Source: Aquirhabdus sp.
Lineage (GTDB): Bacteria > Pseudomonadota > Gammaproteobacteria > Pseudomonadales > Moraxellaceae
Direction of reading: 5' to 3'
Length of the DNA stretch: 7,035 bases
Assembly (NCBI GenBank): GCA_030152425.1
Contig: JASLJP010000306.1
Coordinates: 1-7,035, forward strand
The notes under the pieces were generated by a model. It saw nothing but the letters and a program-made list of their open reading frames with translations, did no database searches and was not told the origin of the DNA. This document shows positions 1 to 6,342 of the stretch, piece after piece (the first letter of the stretch is position 1; each line of letters begins with the position of its first letter). The translations under genes were made by a program, and so were the position numbers.

Positions 1-10
1 GGGCGCAGGC

Positions 11-874
11 TTAGACCTGCGATTCGATGACCCAGACCAGATCACCCAAGTGTAGATCCGTCGTCGCAGGGGCTGGCGCAGCGCGCTCTGCCGCAGGCTG
101 AAACACCTGTGTGCGGCTAAAACCGGCCGCTGCCATGGCACTCACGGCCTCGCCGGGTGCGACAAAATGAAAGGCAAAGGCGCTCTTCGACATGATGCGC
201 AGCAGCTTGCTGCTATGCCAGATTAGTTGCCCGAGTTTGCGCGTGACTGGCTCTGGATAGATGTCAGTCAGATAGACCCCGACCGAGAACTGTTTAAGGC
301 CGGTGGCGAGCTGCGTCCACAGCGCATGCAGCATGTCTTTGGTAAAGTAGTTCACCAACCCTTCGCTGATGATGATCAGCGGTTTACTGTGGTCAAACGT
401 GGCAAGGAGTTGCTGAAAGTCGACACTGAATAGATCCACCGCCTCGATACGCGGGGTTGGGGTTTCAAACTGTGCCAATGCCCGACGTTTGGCCGCGGCC
501 ATCTCCGGTAGGTCGGCTTCGACATAGACCAGATTGGGGTTCTTCTGCCGGTAGCGCCAGCCACGGGGGGATAGGCCAGTGGCGATTTCCAGTACTTGTG
601 CATCGGGATGGGCGGCCAGAAAACGATCCAACTGCCGGTCGATCAGACCATGGCGCTGGCGCAGCGTGGTGCGCATGCTGTCGCCGATGGTCAGCTCGGC
701 CAGCGTCTCCAGTGGGCTGACCAGCTTGGCCAGTCGGCGGCCTTTACGACTGGCCAGCGCCGGATGAGAGATGCCCTCTTGAAACCAGATATAGCCGGTG
801 TAGTGGGCGGTAAAAGAGATATGACGATGCGGGGATTCTTCCGCCTGCGTCTGTGGCGCTGGATGATTGGACAC
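11..874 (-). CDS. Class I SAM-dependent methyltransferase, leucine carboxyl methyltransferase-like (COG3315/PF04072 type)
   Basis: This is a 287-residue protein, probably a cytoplasmic S-adenosylmethionine-dependent methyltransferase. Residues 93-106 carry the SAM-binding motif I (VLEIATGLSPRGWR). Residues 117-121 (YVEAD) supply the acidic strand-2 end that usually binds the SAM ribose. Residues 168-177 (IISEGLVNYF) match the conserved EG-x-x-x-Y-F/L segment of the leucine carboxyl methyltransferase-like family. The length is normal for that family. Start choice: the first codon is GTG at 874-872, backed by a strong AAGGAAGG ribosome site six bases upstream. It follows nagZ by 48 bases with no terminator between, so the two are probably co-transcribed. 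Family members methylate carboxyl or hydroxyl groups of varied substrates, including polyketides, and nothing here identifies this substrate. The fold assignment is firm and the specific role unknown. Confidence 0.87.
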   Translation of the reverse strand: MSNHPAPQTQAEESPHRHISFTAHYTGYIWFQEGISHPALASRKGRRLAKLVSPLETLAELTIGDSMRTTLRQRHGLIDRQLDRFLAAHPDAQVLEIATGLSPRGWRYRQKNPNLVYVEADLPEMAAAKRRALAQFETPTPRIEAVDLFSVDFQQLLATFDHSKPLIIISEGLVNYFTKDMLHALWTQLATGLKQFSVGVYLTDIYPEPVTRKLGQLIWHSSKLLRIMSKSAFAFHFVAPGEAVSAMAAAGFSRTQVFQPAAERAAPAPATTDLHLGDLVWVIESQV

Positions 875-880
875 GGATAA

Positions 881-888
881 CCTTCCTT
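881..888 (-). promoter_or_regulatory. Strong Shine-Dalgarno that fixes a GTG start
   Basis: On the minus strand the bases read AAGGAAGG, then six bases (TTATCC), then GTG at 874-872. No in-frame ATG lies nearby with comparable support. The site is therefore the main reason for taking GTG as the methyltransferase start. Confidence 0.75.
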
Positions 889-922
889 GGTTTAGATGCT
901 TGAAATATGAATGAACGCTGTA

Positions 923-1951
923 TTAGACCGCAAAGCGGTCACGCAGTGCAGTGGCTTGCTGGCGTGCCATGTCCCATTCGCCGCCGAGCGCGATCACGCC
1001 GTCTTTGAGACCATGCGCACCGATCTTGCCGCGCATCTTTTCTAGACGTGCTTGGTTGGGCAGCGGCATGTCGCGTAGCGCTGCCAGAGCATCGAGTGCG
1101 GCGGCGCGGTCGTTGCACACCAGCCCCATATCGCAGCCAGCATCGAGTGCGGCTTTGATCCGTACGCCAGCACCGCCCACCACGCAGGCAGCCTGCATGC
1201 TCAGATCGTCAGAAAACAGCACGCCGTCAAAGCCCATCTCGCCGCGTACGATATCCTGCAGCCAGTGTTTGGAAAATCCAGCCGGATTTGGGTCGACTTG
1301 CGGGTAGATCACATGGGCGGGCATCAGGGCATCGAGCTGGTCGGCGACCTCAAAGAACACGGTCATATCCTGCGCGCGGATTTCGTCCAGCGTGCGGTGG
1401 TCGACCGGGGCGGCGACATGCGAGTCGGCCTCTACCGAGCCATGGCCGGGGAAGTGCTTGCCCGTGGTGGCCATGCCAGCGCGATGCATGCCTTGCATAA
1501 AGGCACGCGAGAGCTGACTGACGATCTCGGGATGACCATGAAAGCCACGGTCGCCGATCACATGGCTGATGCCGTTGACATCCAGTACCGGAGCAAAGCT
1601 AAAGTCGATCCCGACCGCCAGTACTTCACTGGCCATCAACCAGCCAGCCGTCGCTGCTGCTGCGAGCGCGTCATCTCGGTCGATGTCATACAGCTGACCG
1701 AGCATGCCCATGGCGGGTAGGCGGGTAAAGCCTTCACGCAGGCGCTGCACGCGGCCGCCTTCTTGGTCGACTGCGATGAGGATGTCGGGGCGAATGGCGC
1801 GGATACTGTCCGTCAGGGCGCGTACCTGTTGCGGGCTTTCCACATTGCGACCAAACAGGATCAGACCGCCCACTTGAGGTTCAGTCAGGAGTTTTTGATC
1901 GTCATCGCTTAGGGTCAGCCCCGCAATATCCAACATCAGTGAGCCGATCAT
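923..1951 (-). CDS. nagZ: Beta-N-acetylhexosaminidase NagZ (glycoside hydrolase family 3)
   Basis: This 342-residue cytoplasmic enzyme removes N-acetylglucosamine from GlcNAc-anhydroMurNAc(-peptides) during peptidoglycan recycling. In bacteria with inducible AmpC its products signal to AmpR. Family marks are VDQEGGRVQRL at residues 61-71, the GKHFPGHG loop at 164-171 with the Asp-Ser-His acid/base element at 176-178, and SDDLSM at 247-252. Asp248 is the expected nucleophile. The His178-to-Asp248 spacing of 70 residues matches what I recall for Pseudomonas NagZ. Single-domain length is typical of Gram-negative NagZ. Start: ATG at 1951 gives MIGSLMLDI, the N-terminus usual in this group. A GGAGA ribosome site lies at 1965-1961 with a nine-base gap. 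A consensus -10 box (2005-2000) lies about 50 bases upstream. It heads a probable operon with the methyltransferase and diverges from prc. All catalytic residues appear intact. Confidence 0.97.
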   Translation of the reverse strand: MIGSLMLDIAGLTLSDDDQKLLTEPQVGGLILFGRNVESPQQVRALTDSIRAIRPDILIAVDQEGGRVQRLREGFTRLPAMGMLGQLYDIDRDDALAAAATAGWLMASEVLAVGIDFSFAPVLDVNGISHVIGDRGFHGHPEIVSQLSRAFMQGMHRAGMATTGKHFPGHGSVEADSHVAAPVDHRTLDEIRAQDMTVFFEVADQLDALMPAHVIYPQVDPNPAGFSKHWLQDIVRGEMGFDGVLFSDDLSMQAACVVGGAGVRIKAALDAGCDMGLVCNDRAAALDALAALRDMPLPNQARLEKMRGKIGAHGLKDGVIALGGEWDMARQQATALRDRFAV

Positions 1952-2239
1952 CGTGCACTATCTCCATAAAGCTTAGACGTAATTTTTCCCGTGGGATGTA
2001 TTATAACGAAAACGGCTACGACAATACCCGATTTCCCTACAGGTCTGCTACATTCAAGCAGGATAAGTTCGTGGCAAAATTGCGTTTTTATCACGCCAAC
2101 TATAGCGGTGCGGGTGAATACCCTGTAGATTCGCGGATGGACCCATACGCACCGATTTGTTTTACTCTCAAGGACTTTGTAGACGTATATGAAAGCATCG
2201 CAGACACAATCAGAGACCACCAAACTACAAGAGTCACAA
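1952..2239. other. Divergent nagZ-prc intergenic region
   Basis: These 288 bases hold no credible gene, since the overlapping open frames lack any recognisable protein. On the minus side lies the nagZ -10 box at 2005-2000. On the plus side no promoter is clear. One weak candidate pairs TTTACT (2161-2166) with TATATG (2186-2191) at a long 19-base spacing. Another pairs TTGCGT (2080-2085) with TATAGC (2101-2106) at a short 15-base spacing. Small dyads are present: CTGCT/AGCAG (2045-2049 with 2057-2061) and GCAA-AA-TTGC (2074-2083). Either dyad could be an operator, but nothing ties it to a regulator. Confidence 0.5.
2000..2005 (-). promoter_or_regulatory. Consensus -10 box, probable nagZ promoter
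   Basis: The minus strand reads TATAAT, a perfect sigma-70 -10 hexamer, 48 bases upstream of the nagZ ATG in an AT-rich stretch. No good -35 hexamer sits at 16-18 bases. The best match, TTGTCG, is only 13 bases away, so an activator may be needed. The predicted leader is about 40 nucleotides. Confidence 0.5.
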
Positions 2240-4441
2240 ATGACCACACGTACGCGTCCCAAGACCAAAATACAGACGCTGGCTACCCTGATTGCCCTGA
2301 TCGGTGCAGGGGTGTTCTTTCCGCATGTCTATGGCGAGGCCACACCGAGTGCCGGCAGCCAAGCCGTCGCGCCGTCCGAGCTTGCCCCGACGCGTGAGCA
2401 AAGTATCGTAACCCGCCAGATGGCGATGCTCATGGACACGCAGCATTACCTGAATATGCCGCTGGATACCAAAGTCTCGCGTCGCGTCCTCGATATGTAT
2501 CTGGATAACCTCGACGCTGACCATTCGATCTTTCTGGCCTCGGATATCGACGAGTTCCGCAAAAAATACGCCGACAATCTCGGCGCGATGATGAAAAAGG
2601 GTGACCTGACCGCTGCGTTTGAAATCCAGAAACGCTACAGCATGCGCCTCAAGGACTACTACCAATACTGCTTAGAGCAACTGGATAAACAACAGAATCT
2701 CAAGCGCAGCGACACTTACGATACCGATCATGAAAAAGCGCCATACTTTACCAGCAGCACCGAGCAGCGTGCCTACTGGCAGCAACAGCTCGTATCGGCA
2801 CTGATTAGCCTGACCATCTCACAGGAAGAAGAAGCCGCCAAACAAGCCGCGCTCAAAGCCGACCCGAAACTGGCTGACGGTCAGGATCTCAGCCCACCGA
2901 GCGAACTGAATCCGGTCGATACCTTAAAGAAACGCTTTAAGCGCAAGCTGCAACAGATCGACCGGATGAAGAGTGATCGCGTCCTCGAAGGCCTGCTCAA
3001 TGCGGCACTCGCCACTTATGACCCGCACAGTCTGTATTTTGCACCTGTCGAAGCGATGGAGATGAACCGTCAAACCACGCTGCAGCTCGAAGGCATCGGT
3101 GTGTCGATCCGCCCTGAGCGCGGCAATGACGACTATACCCGCGTCGAAACGCTGGTCGATGGTGGCCCAGCCAGCAAGTCCGGTCTGGTCAAATCCGGTG
3201 ACCGGATCATCGGCGTGGCTCAAGATGGCTTGCCCATGATCGACGTGGTAGGCTGGCCGAGCAGTGAAATCGTGGGGCTGATCCGCGGTAAGCGCGGCAC
3301 CAAAGTCGTGCTCAAACTGCAGGCCAAAGATGCCCCTGCCCGCATGGTGACCCTGACGCGCGACGTGATCCAAGAGGACGATGCCGGTGTTCAAGACCGG
3401 GTGATCGAAATCAAACGCGGCGACAAGACCTATCGCATGGGTGTACTCGATATCCCCTCGTTCTACCTGAACTATAAAGCACGCCGTGATGGTCGAAACT
3501 ATCGCAGCGTCAGCGAAGACACCATCAAAGCGATCCTGGATCTGAACAGTAAAAACGTCGACGGCATCGTGGTCGATCTGCGCGGTGATCCGGGCGGCTC
3601 GCTGGATGAAGTGTCCAAGATGCTGGCGCTGTTTATCAAAAAAGGCCCATTGGTGCAGATTCGCGATGGCAATGGCGCGATCAATGTCTTTAACGATGAC
3701 GACGGCGGCGCCGAGCTGTATAAAGGCCCGATGATCGTGTTGGTCAATCTGGCCTCGGCCTCGGCCAGTGAGATTTTCTCCGCTGCGATCCAAGACTATG
3801 AACGCGGTTTGGTGGTCGGCAGTACCACCACCGGCAAAGGCACAGCGCAGGTGCAGTTGGACAATCTCGCCTACGGCCAAGCGACCCTGACCCAGCGTAA
3901 GTTCTACCGTGTCACCGGTGGCAGTACGCAAAACAAAGGCGTCGTACCGGATATTCCATTCGTCAGCATCTACGATGAAGACCTCGGCGAGCGCAAAGCC
4001 AAAAACCCGCTGGCCTGGGATACCATCGCCACTGCACCGTATATCCGCGAAGATAGCCTGCAGCCGCTGGTGCCGACGCTGACGGCTGCCTCTAAGGCGC
4101 GTCAGGAAAAAGATCCGCAATATGTCTACCTGAATGCCATCAAGGCACTGAGCAACGCCAATAAAGACCGCAAAGTGCTGTCGCTGGATATCGACGTGCG
4201 TCGTAAAGAGATACAGGCGATCGATGCCCAAAGCCTTGCGGCCGAAAATGAGCGTCGTCGCAAAACCGGTCTGGTGCCCTATCCAAACTGGCAGACTTAC
4301 CAAGCGGCGCTGGATGCCCAAGCCGAAGCACGTGCCAAGCTGCCCGAAGGCAAACGTCCTCCGCTGCCGGAAGAAGAAGCCTTTATCCTCGAGTCGGCCA
4401 ATATCCTGCTCGATCAGATCCAAGCCAAACAAGCCAAGTAA
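2240..4441 (+). CDS. prc: Tail-specific carboxy-terminal processing protease Prc/Tsp (family S41)
   Basis: This is a periplasmic serine protease that recognises C-terminal tails. In E. coli Prc trims FtsI and, with the adaptor NlpI, degrades the peptidoglycan endopeptidase MepS. From the ATG at 2240 the protein has 733 residues, somewhat longer than E. coli Prc (about 680). Order: basic n-region, hydrophobic core at residues 14-27, possible cleavage near Ala34; a helical N-terminal domain with YDPHSLYF; a PDZ domain at about 279-363; the S41 catalytic core to about 575; then the helical C-terminal domain of Prc proteins. The triad aligns with E. coli Tsp: Ser508 in SASASE (codon at 3761), Asp519 in IQDY, Lys533 in TGKG (codon at 3836). 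Start: an in-frame ATG at 2189 would add 17 polar residues ahead of the signal peptide. Its AAGGA lies 14 bases away, too far, whereas 2240 has a weak AAGAG six bases upstream. It stands alone, with a terminator right after its stop. Confidence 0.96.
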   Translation: MTTRTRPKTKIQTLATLIALIGAGVFFPHVYGEATPSAGSQAVAPSELAPTREQSIVTRQMAMLMDTQHYLNMPLDTKVSRRVLDMYLDNLDADHSIFLASDIDEFRKKYADNLGAMMKKGDLTAAFEIQKRYSMRLKDYYQYCLEQLDKQQNLKRSDTYDTDHEKAPYFTSSTEQRAYWQQQLVSALISLTISQEEEAAKQAALKADPKLADGQDLSPPSELNPVDTLKKRFKRKLQQIDRMKSDRVLEGLLNAALATYDPHSLYFAPVEAMEMNRQTTLQLEGIGVSIRPERGNDDYTRVETLVDGGPASKSGLVKSGDRIIGVAQDGLPMIDVVGWPSSEIVGLIRGKRGTKVVLKLQAKDAPARMVTLTRDVIQEDDAGVQDRVIEIKRGDKTYRMGVLDIPSFYLNYKARRDGRNYRSVSEDTIKAILDLNSKNVDGIVVDLRGDPGGSLDEVSKMLALFIKKGPLVQIRDGNGAINVFNDDDGGAELYKGPMIVLVNLASASASEIFSAAIQDYERGLVVGSTTTGKGTAQVQLDNLAYGQATLTQRKFYRVTGGSTQNKGVVPDIPFVSIYDEDLGERKAKNPLAWDTIATAPYIREDSLQPLVPTLTAASKARQEKDPQYVYLNAIKALSNANKDRKVLSLDIDVRRKEIQAIDAQSLAAENERRRKTGLVPYPNWQTYQAALDAQAEARAKLPEGKRPPLPEEEAFILESANILLDQIQAKQAK

Positions 4442-4471
4442 TGCGCCGCTAAGTCGCGTCCAAGCATCCCC

Positions 4472-4503
4472 AGCCACTGCGTATACGCGGTGGTTTTTTT
4501 TTT
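4472..4503 (+). terminator. Intrinsic terminator of prc
   Basis: The stem CCACTGCG (4474-4481) pairs with CGCGGTGG (4486-4493) across a TATA loop, with one T-G wobble. It can be extended two pairs outward and is followed by ten T residues (4494-4503). It begins 31 bases after the prc stop, so most prc transcripts should end before the next gene. Confidence 0.88.
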
Positions 4504-4670
4504 GGCGCCGATCTGCCCGAGATTGTAAATCGGCTTAACAATTTTCACCGCAGCGGGGGCTTGTACTGTGGCGTGGGGACGCCTAGATTTTGGAGTGCGC
4601 CTTGTCATAGGCAGCCCGCCGCGAGAGCGGCGCACCTCTCTGTATACCAACGATAACGCGGAGCAACGTC
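4504..4670 (+). promoter_or_regulatory. Leader region of the beta-helix gene, with three short hairpins
   Basis: This gap between the prc terminator and the next start codon has no gene. It contains GCCGAT/ATCGGC (4507-4512 with 4529-4534, 16-base loop), GGCGT/ACGCC (4570-4574 with 4579-4583, GGGG loop) and CGCCGC/GCGGCG (4617-4622 with 4627-4632). The last has a GNRA-type GAGA loop. A weak promoter candidate is TTGTAC (4561-4566), 17 bases, TAGATT (4584-4589), matching consensus at only three and four positions. If it is used, only the third hairpin falls in the mRNA leader. I recognise no known riboswitch. Confidence 0.4.
4660..4663 (+). promoter_or_regulatory. Ribosome binding site of the beta-helix gene
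   Basis: GGAG lies seven bases before the ATG at 4671, which is good spacing. It supports this start rather than any internal ATG. Confidence 0.7.
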
Positions 4671-5930
4671 ATGTCATTAGCACTCAAGGAAGTTGTCAGT
4701 GTCGCGGATCTCATCGCATCGGCACAGGATCCCAGCATCGAACATCTCCTGATCACCGGCGAGTTGCGCGATGTGCCCAGTTTCAGGCTGCACGAAGGTC
4801 AGACCCTGTCGGGCAAGGACGAGTCCGCCGCACTGATCTTTGCCAAGGGCAGTGACGGCCTGCAACTGTCCAGTGCCAATGCCATCAGCGAGATTCATCT
4901 GGAGACCGAGGCGAACCACCGCGCCATCTTTAATGACACCAGCGTCAGCAGTCTCGGGGTCATGCAGTTGATCAACATCACCGCCATCGGGCAGGTACAG
5001 ATTCTTGCTCGCGATCAGGTGCGCGCAGGCCATGTCGAGGTCAACGGCCTGCATGTGGTGCATGCCGATACGCGTGGCCAGCAGGATCAACCGCAGGGTT
5101 TTGGCGTCCATGTGCTGCAAGGCGCGTTTACCCTGTGGAATATGCAGCCAGACCCATCCGTAATCATCAGCAGTCACCTGATCGATATCAATGTCGGGCT
5201 GCCCGCATTACCCGTGATCGGCAGTGGAGTGTTTGTCAGTGGCGCAGGCTTTGAAGGGGGACGTCTGACCTGCTCCTTGCTTGAGACGGGTGCGGTCTAT
5301 AGCAATGGCATGATCCCGGCAGGGACGGCAGATGTGATCTCAGGCGGCGTGTTTACCGTGTTTAATGCCTTTGTCGATCTGGTGCGCAACGTTGGGCCCG
5401 TGACCACCTATAGCGTGAATGACATGGTGCTGGACAATTGGGGTTCGGTCGACCGCTGGATCGCCGAGGATAAGATCACCTCCTATGGCGCCAGCGGGAT
5501 CGGCTTTGTCAATTTTGGCTTTGTCGAAACCCTTACGGTTAAAGCGCCGATTGAGACGTTTGGCCAAGGCGCGCGCGGCTTTAACGTCTATGCCGGCACG
5601 GTGAATAAGGTTAGCTTTGATCGGATCACCACCCATGGCGATGGCTCGGTCGGTGTGCAGATTAGTCAGCCGATCGGTGAGCTATCCATCGCGCGCGGGA
5701 TCGAAACCTTTGGTGCCATCGGCGACTCGCTGGTGAAGGGTAAAGTGGTTACCCTCGCTGCCGTGGCGTTCAGCGTCAAACCCGGCGGCAGTGCCAAAAA
5801 AGTTACGATCCAAGGCGGGGTGACCACCCATGGTGCGGGTGTCGTGCCGCTTGAGGTCTTTGGCGAGATCGGTGAGTTGATCATCGCGAATGGGATCAGG
5901 GCGACCGGCGAGGGCTTTGATAAGATCTAA
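4671..5930 (+). CDS. Unknown protein with a predicted right-handed parallel beta-helix, no signal peptide
   Basis: This 419-residue protein has no function I can name. The N-terminus (MSLALKEVVSVADLIASAQD) is amphipathic, without a hydrophobic core. The protein therefore looks cytoplasmic or exported by a route not visible here. No transmembrane segment is evident, and the only cysteine I see is Cys201. The C-terminal part is an obvious tandem array: 25-residue units begin at residues 244, 269, 294, 319, 344 and 384, with a truncated one at 409. The shared pattern starts [IV]-x-T-[FYH]-G-x-G, followed by alternating hydrophobic positions. The unit at 344 is expanded to 40 residues. Such coil-length repeats with stacked aliphatic residues point to a parallel beta-helix, and residues 20-240 look like more irregular coils of the same fold. 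Possible roles include a polysaccharide-binding or lyase-like protein or a structural protein, but no catalytic signature is evident. Codon use resembles the neighbouring genes. Confidence 0.85.
   Translation: MSLALKEVVSVADLIASAQDPSIEHLLITGELRDVPSFRLHEGQTLSGKDESAALIFAKGSDGLQLSSANAISEIHLETEANHRAIFNDTSVSSLGVMQLINITAIGQVQILARDQVRAGHVEVNGLHVVHADTRGQQDQPQGFGVHVLQGAFTLWNMQPDPSVIISSHLIDINVGLPALPVIGSGVFVSGAGFEGGRLTCSLLETGAVYSNGMIPAGTADVISGGVFTVFNAFVDLVRNVGPVTTYSVNDMVLDNWGSVDRWIAEDKITSYGASGIGFVNFGFVETLTVKAPIETFGQGARGFNVYAGTVNKVSFDRITTHGDGSVGVQISQPIGELSIARGIETFGAIGDSLVKGKVVTLAAVAFSVKPGGSAKKVTIQGGVTTHGAGVVPLEVFGEIGELIIANGIRATGEGFDKI
5400..5927 (+). repeat. Tandem 75-bp coding repeats (beta-helix coils)
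   Basis: Within the beta-helix gene, units start at 5400, 5475, 5550, 5625, 5700 (120 bases, expanded), 5820 and 5895 (partial). The regularity is clear in the protein (an I-x-T-x-G start every 25 residues) but the DNA has diverged. The array is therefore old and maintained by structure, not a recent duplication. Confidence 0.75.
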
Positions 5931-5939
5931 GCCAGTTGC

Positions 5940-5981
5940 AAAAAAAGACCCATCCGCACGGCTGCTGATGGGTCTTTTTTT
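5940..5981. terminator. Bidirectional intrinsic terminator between convergent genes
   Basis: Seven A residues plus GACCCATC (5940-5954) pair perfectly with GATGGGTC plus seven T residues (5967-5981) across a 12-base loop. The A tract and T tract make the hairpin a terminator on both strands. It lies nine bases after the stop of the beta-helix gene and six bases past the stop of the convergent small gene (TAG at 5990-5988). Confidence 0.92.
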
Positions 5982-5987
5982 ATGGCG

Positions 5988-6254
5988 CTAGGCGGGGAGT
6001 TCGGCCACCCAGTCCACCTCATCGGCGCGATTAAAATGATAGAGCACGCGGTCGCTGAGGCTGATCAGCACACTGCCCAGATTCAAAAACTGCAGCTGCT
6101 GGGCGCGGTAGTAGTGCAGCACTTCGGTTTTCTTGCCGAGTAGCGGCAGATTTTTCTCCATCAGTACGGCAACTGTGGTGCTACGCGCTGCACGGTGGCT
6201 AGGGCGCGCCATCGGGTAGGGTGGCTGGGTGGGGCGATAGGGTATGGTGTGCAT
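5988..6254 (-). CDS. Small unknown protein downstream of creD
   Basis: The predicted product has 88 residues. It has a proline- and arginine-rich N-terminus (about residues 5-25) and then a more ordered stretch: KKTEVLHYYRAQQLQFLNLG at 41-60, then VLISLSDRVLYHFN at 62-75. The second half has strand-like hydrophobic alternation and no membrane segment or signal peptide, so a small cytoplasmic protein is likely. Codons in that half favour the same G/C-ending choices as the neighbours (CTG, GTG, CGC), which argues for a real gene. I chose the ATG at 6254, with a weak GAGAA five bases upstream. An ATG at 6314 would give 108 residues but has no ribosome site. It follows creD by 88 bases with no clear terminator between and ends at the shared terminator. 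I recognise no family and do not propose a function. Confidence 0.55.
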   Translation of the reverse strand: MHTIPYRPTQPPYPMARPSHRAARSTTVAVLMEKNLPLLGKKTEVLHYYRAQQLQFLNLGSVLISLSDRVLYHFNRADEVDWVAELPA

Positions 6255-6342
6255 GAGGGTTCTCGATAGCTGGGATGGATCGTGGGGTGGGTATGCCATC
6301 CCCTGCCGGCGCATGGCCAGCAGAGGTGTTTGGGCTTATGCC

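Noticed and set aside
5..20. Small inverted repeat GCAGG/CCTGC over the methyltransferase stop codon
   Set aside because: The stem is only five base pairs and no T tract is visible. Any terminator would need sequence beyond the left edge.
1265..1720. A 151-codon plus-strand open frame inside nagZ
   Set aside because: nagZ on the minus strand explains the sequence completely, and the plus-strand product shows no family features.
2114..2129. Possible CreB box (TTCAC-N6-TTCAC) on the minus strand upstream of prc
   Set aside because: Only one half-site is exact; the other reads TCTAC (three of five). That is within chance for a region this size.
1939..2397. Plus-strand open frame spanning the nagZ-prc gap into prc
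   Set aside because: It overlaps the nagZ start and the first 50 or so codons of prc in another frame. Its codon use is irregular and no ribosome site supports it.
2924..4477. A 517-codon open frame on the minus strand across prc
   Set aside because: It lies opposite a fully conserved prc with intact catalytic motifs. Its product has no recognisable domain, and it extends through the prc terminator. It is a by-product of codon bias.
6255..6314. Upstream ATG at 6314 for the small gene after creD
   Set aside because: It lacks a ribosome site. The extra 20 residues are low-complexity, whereas the ATG at 6254 has at least a weak site.
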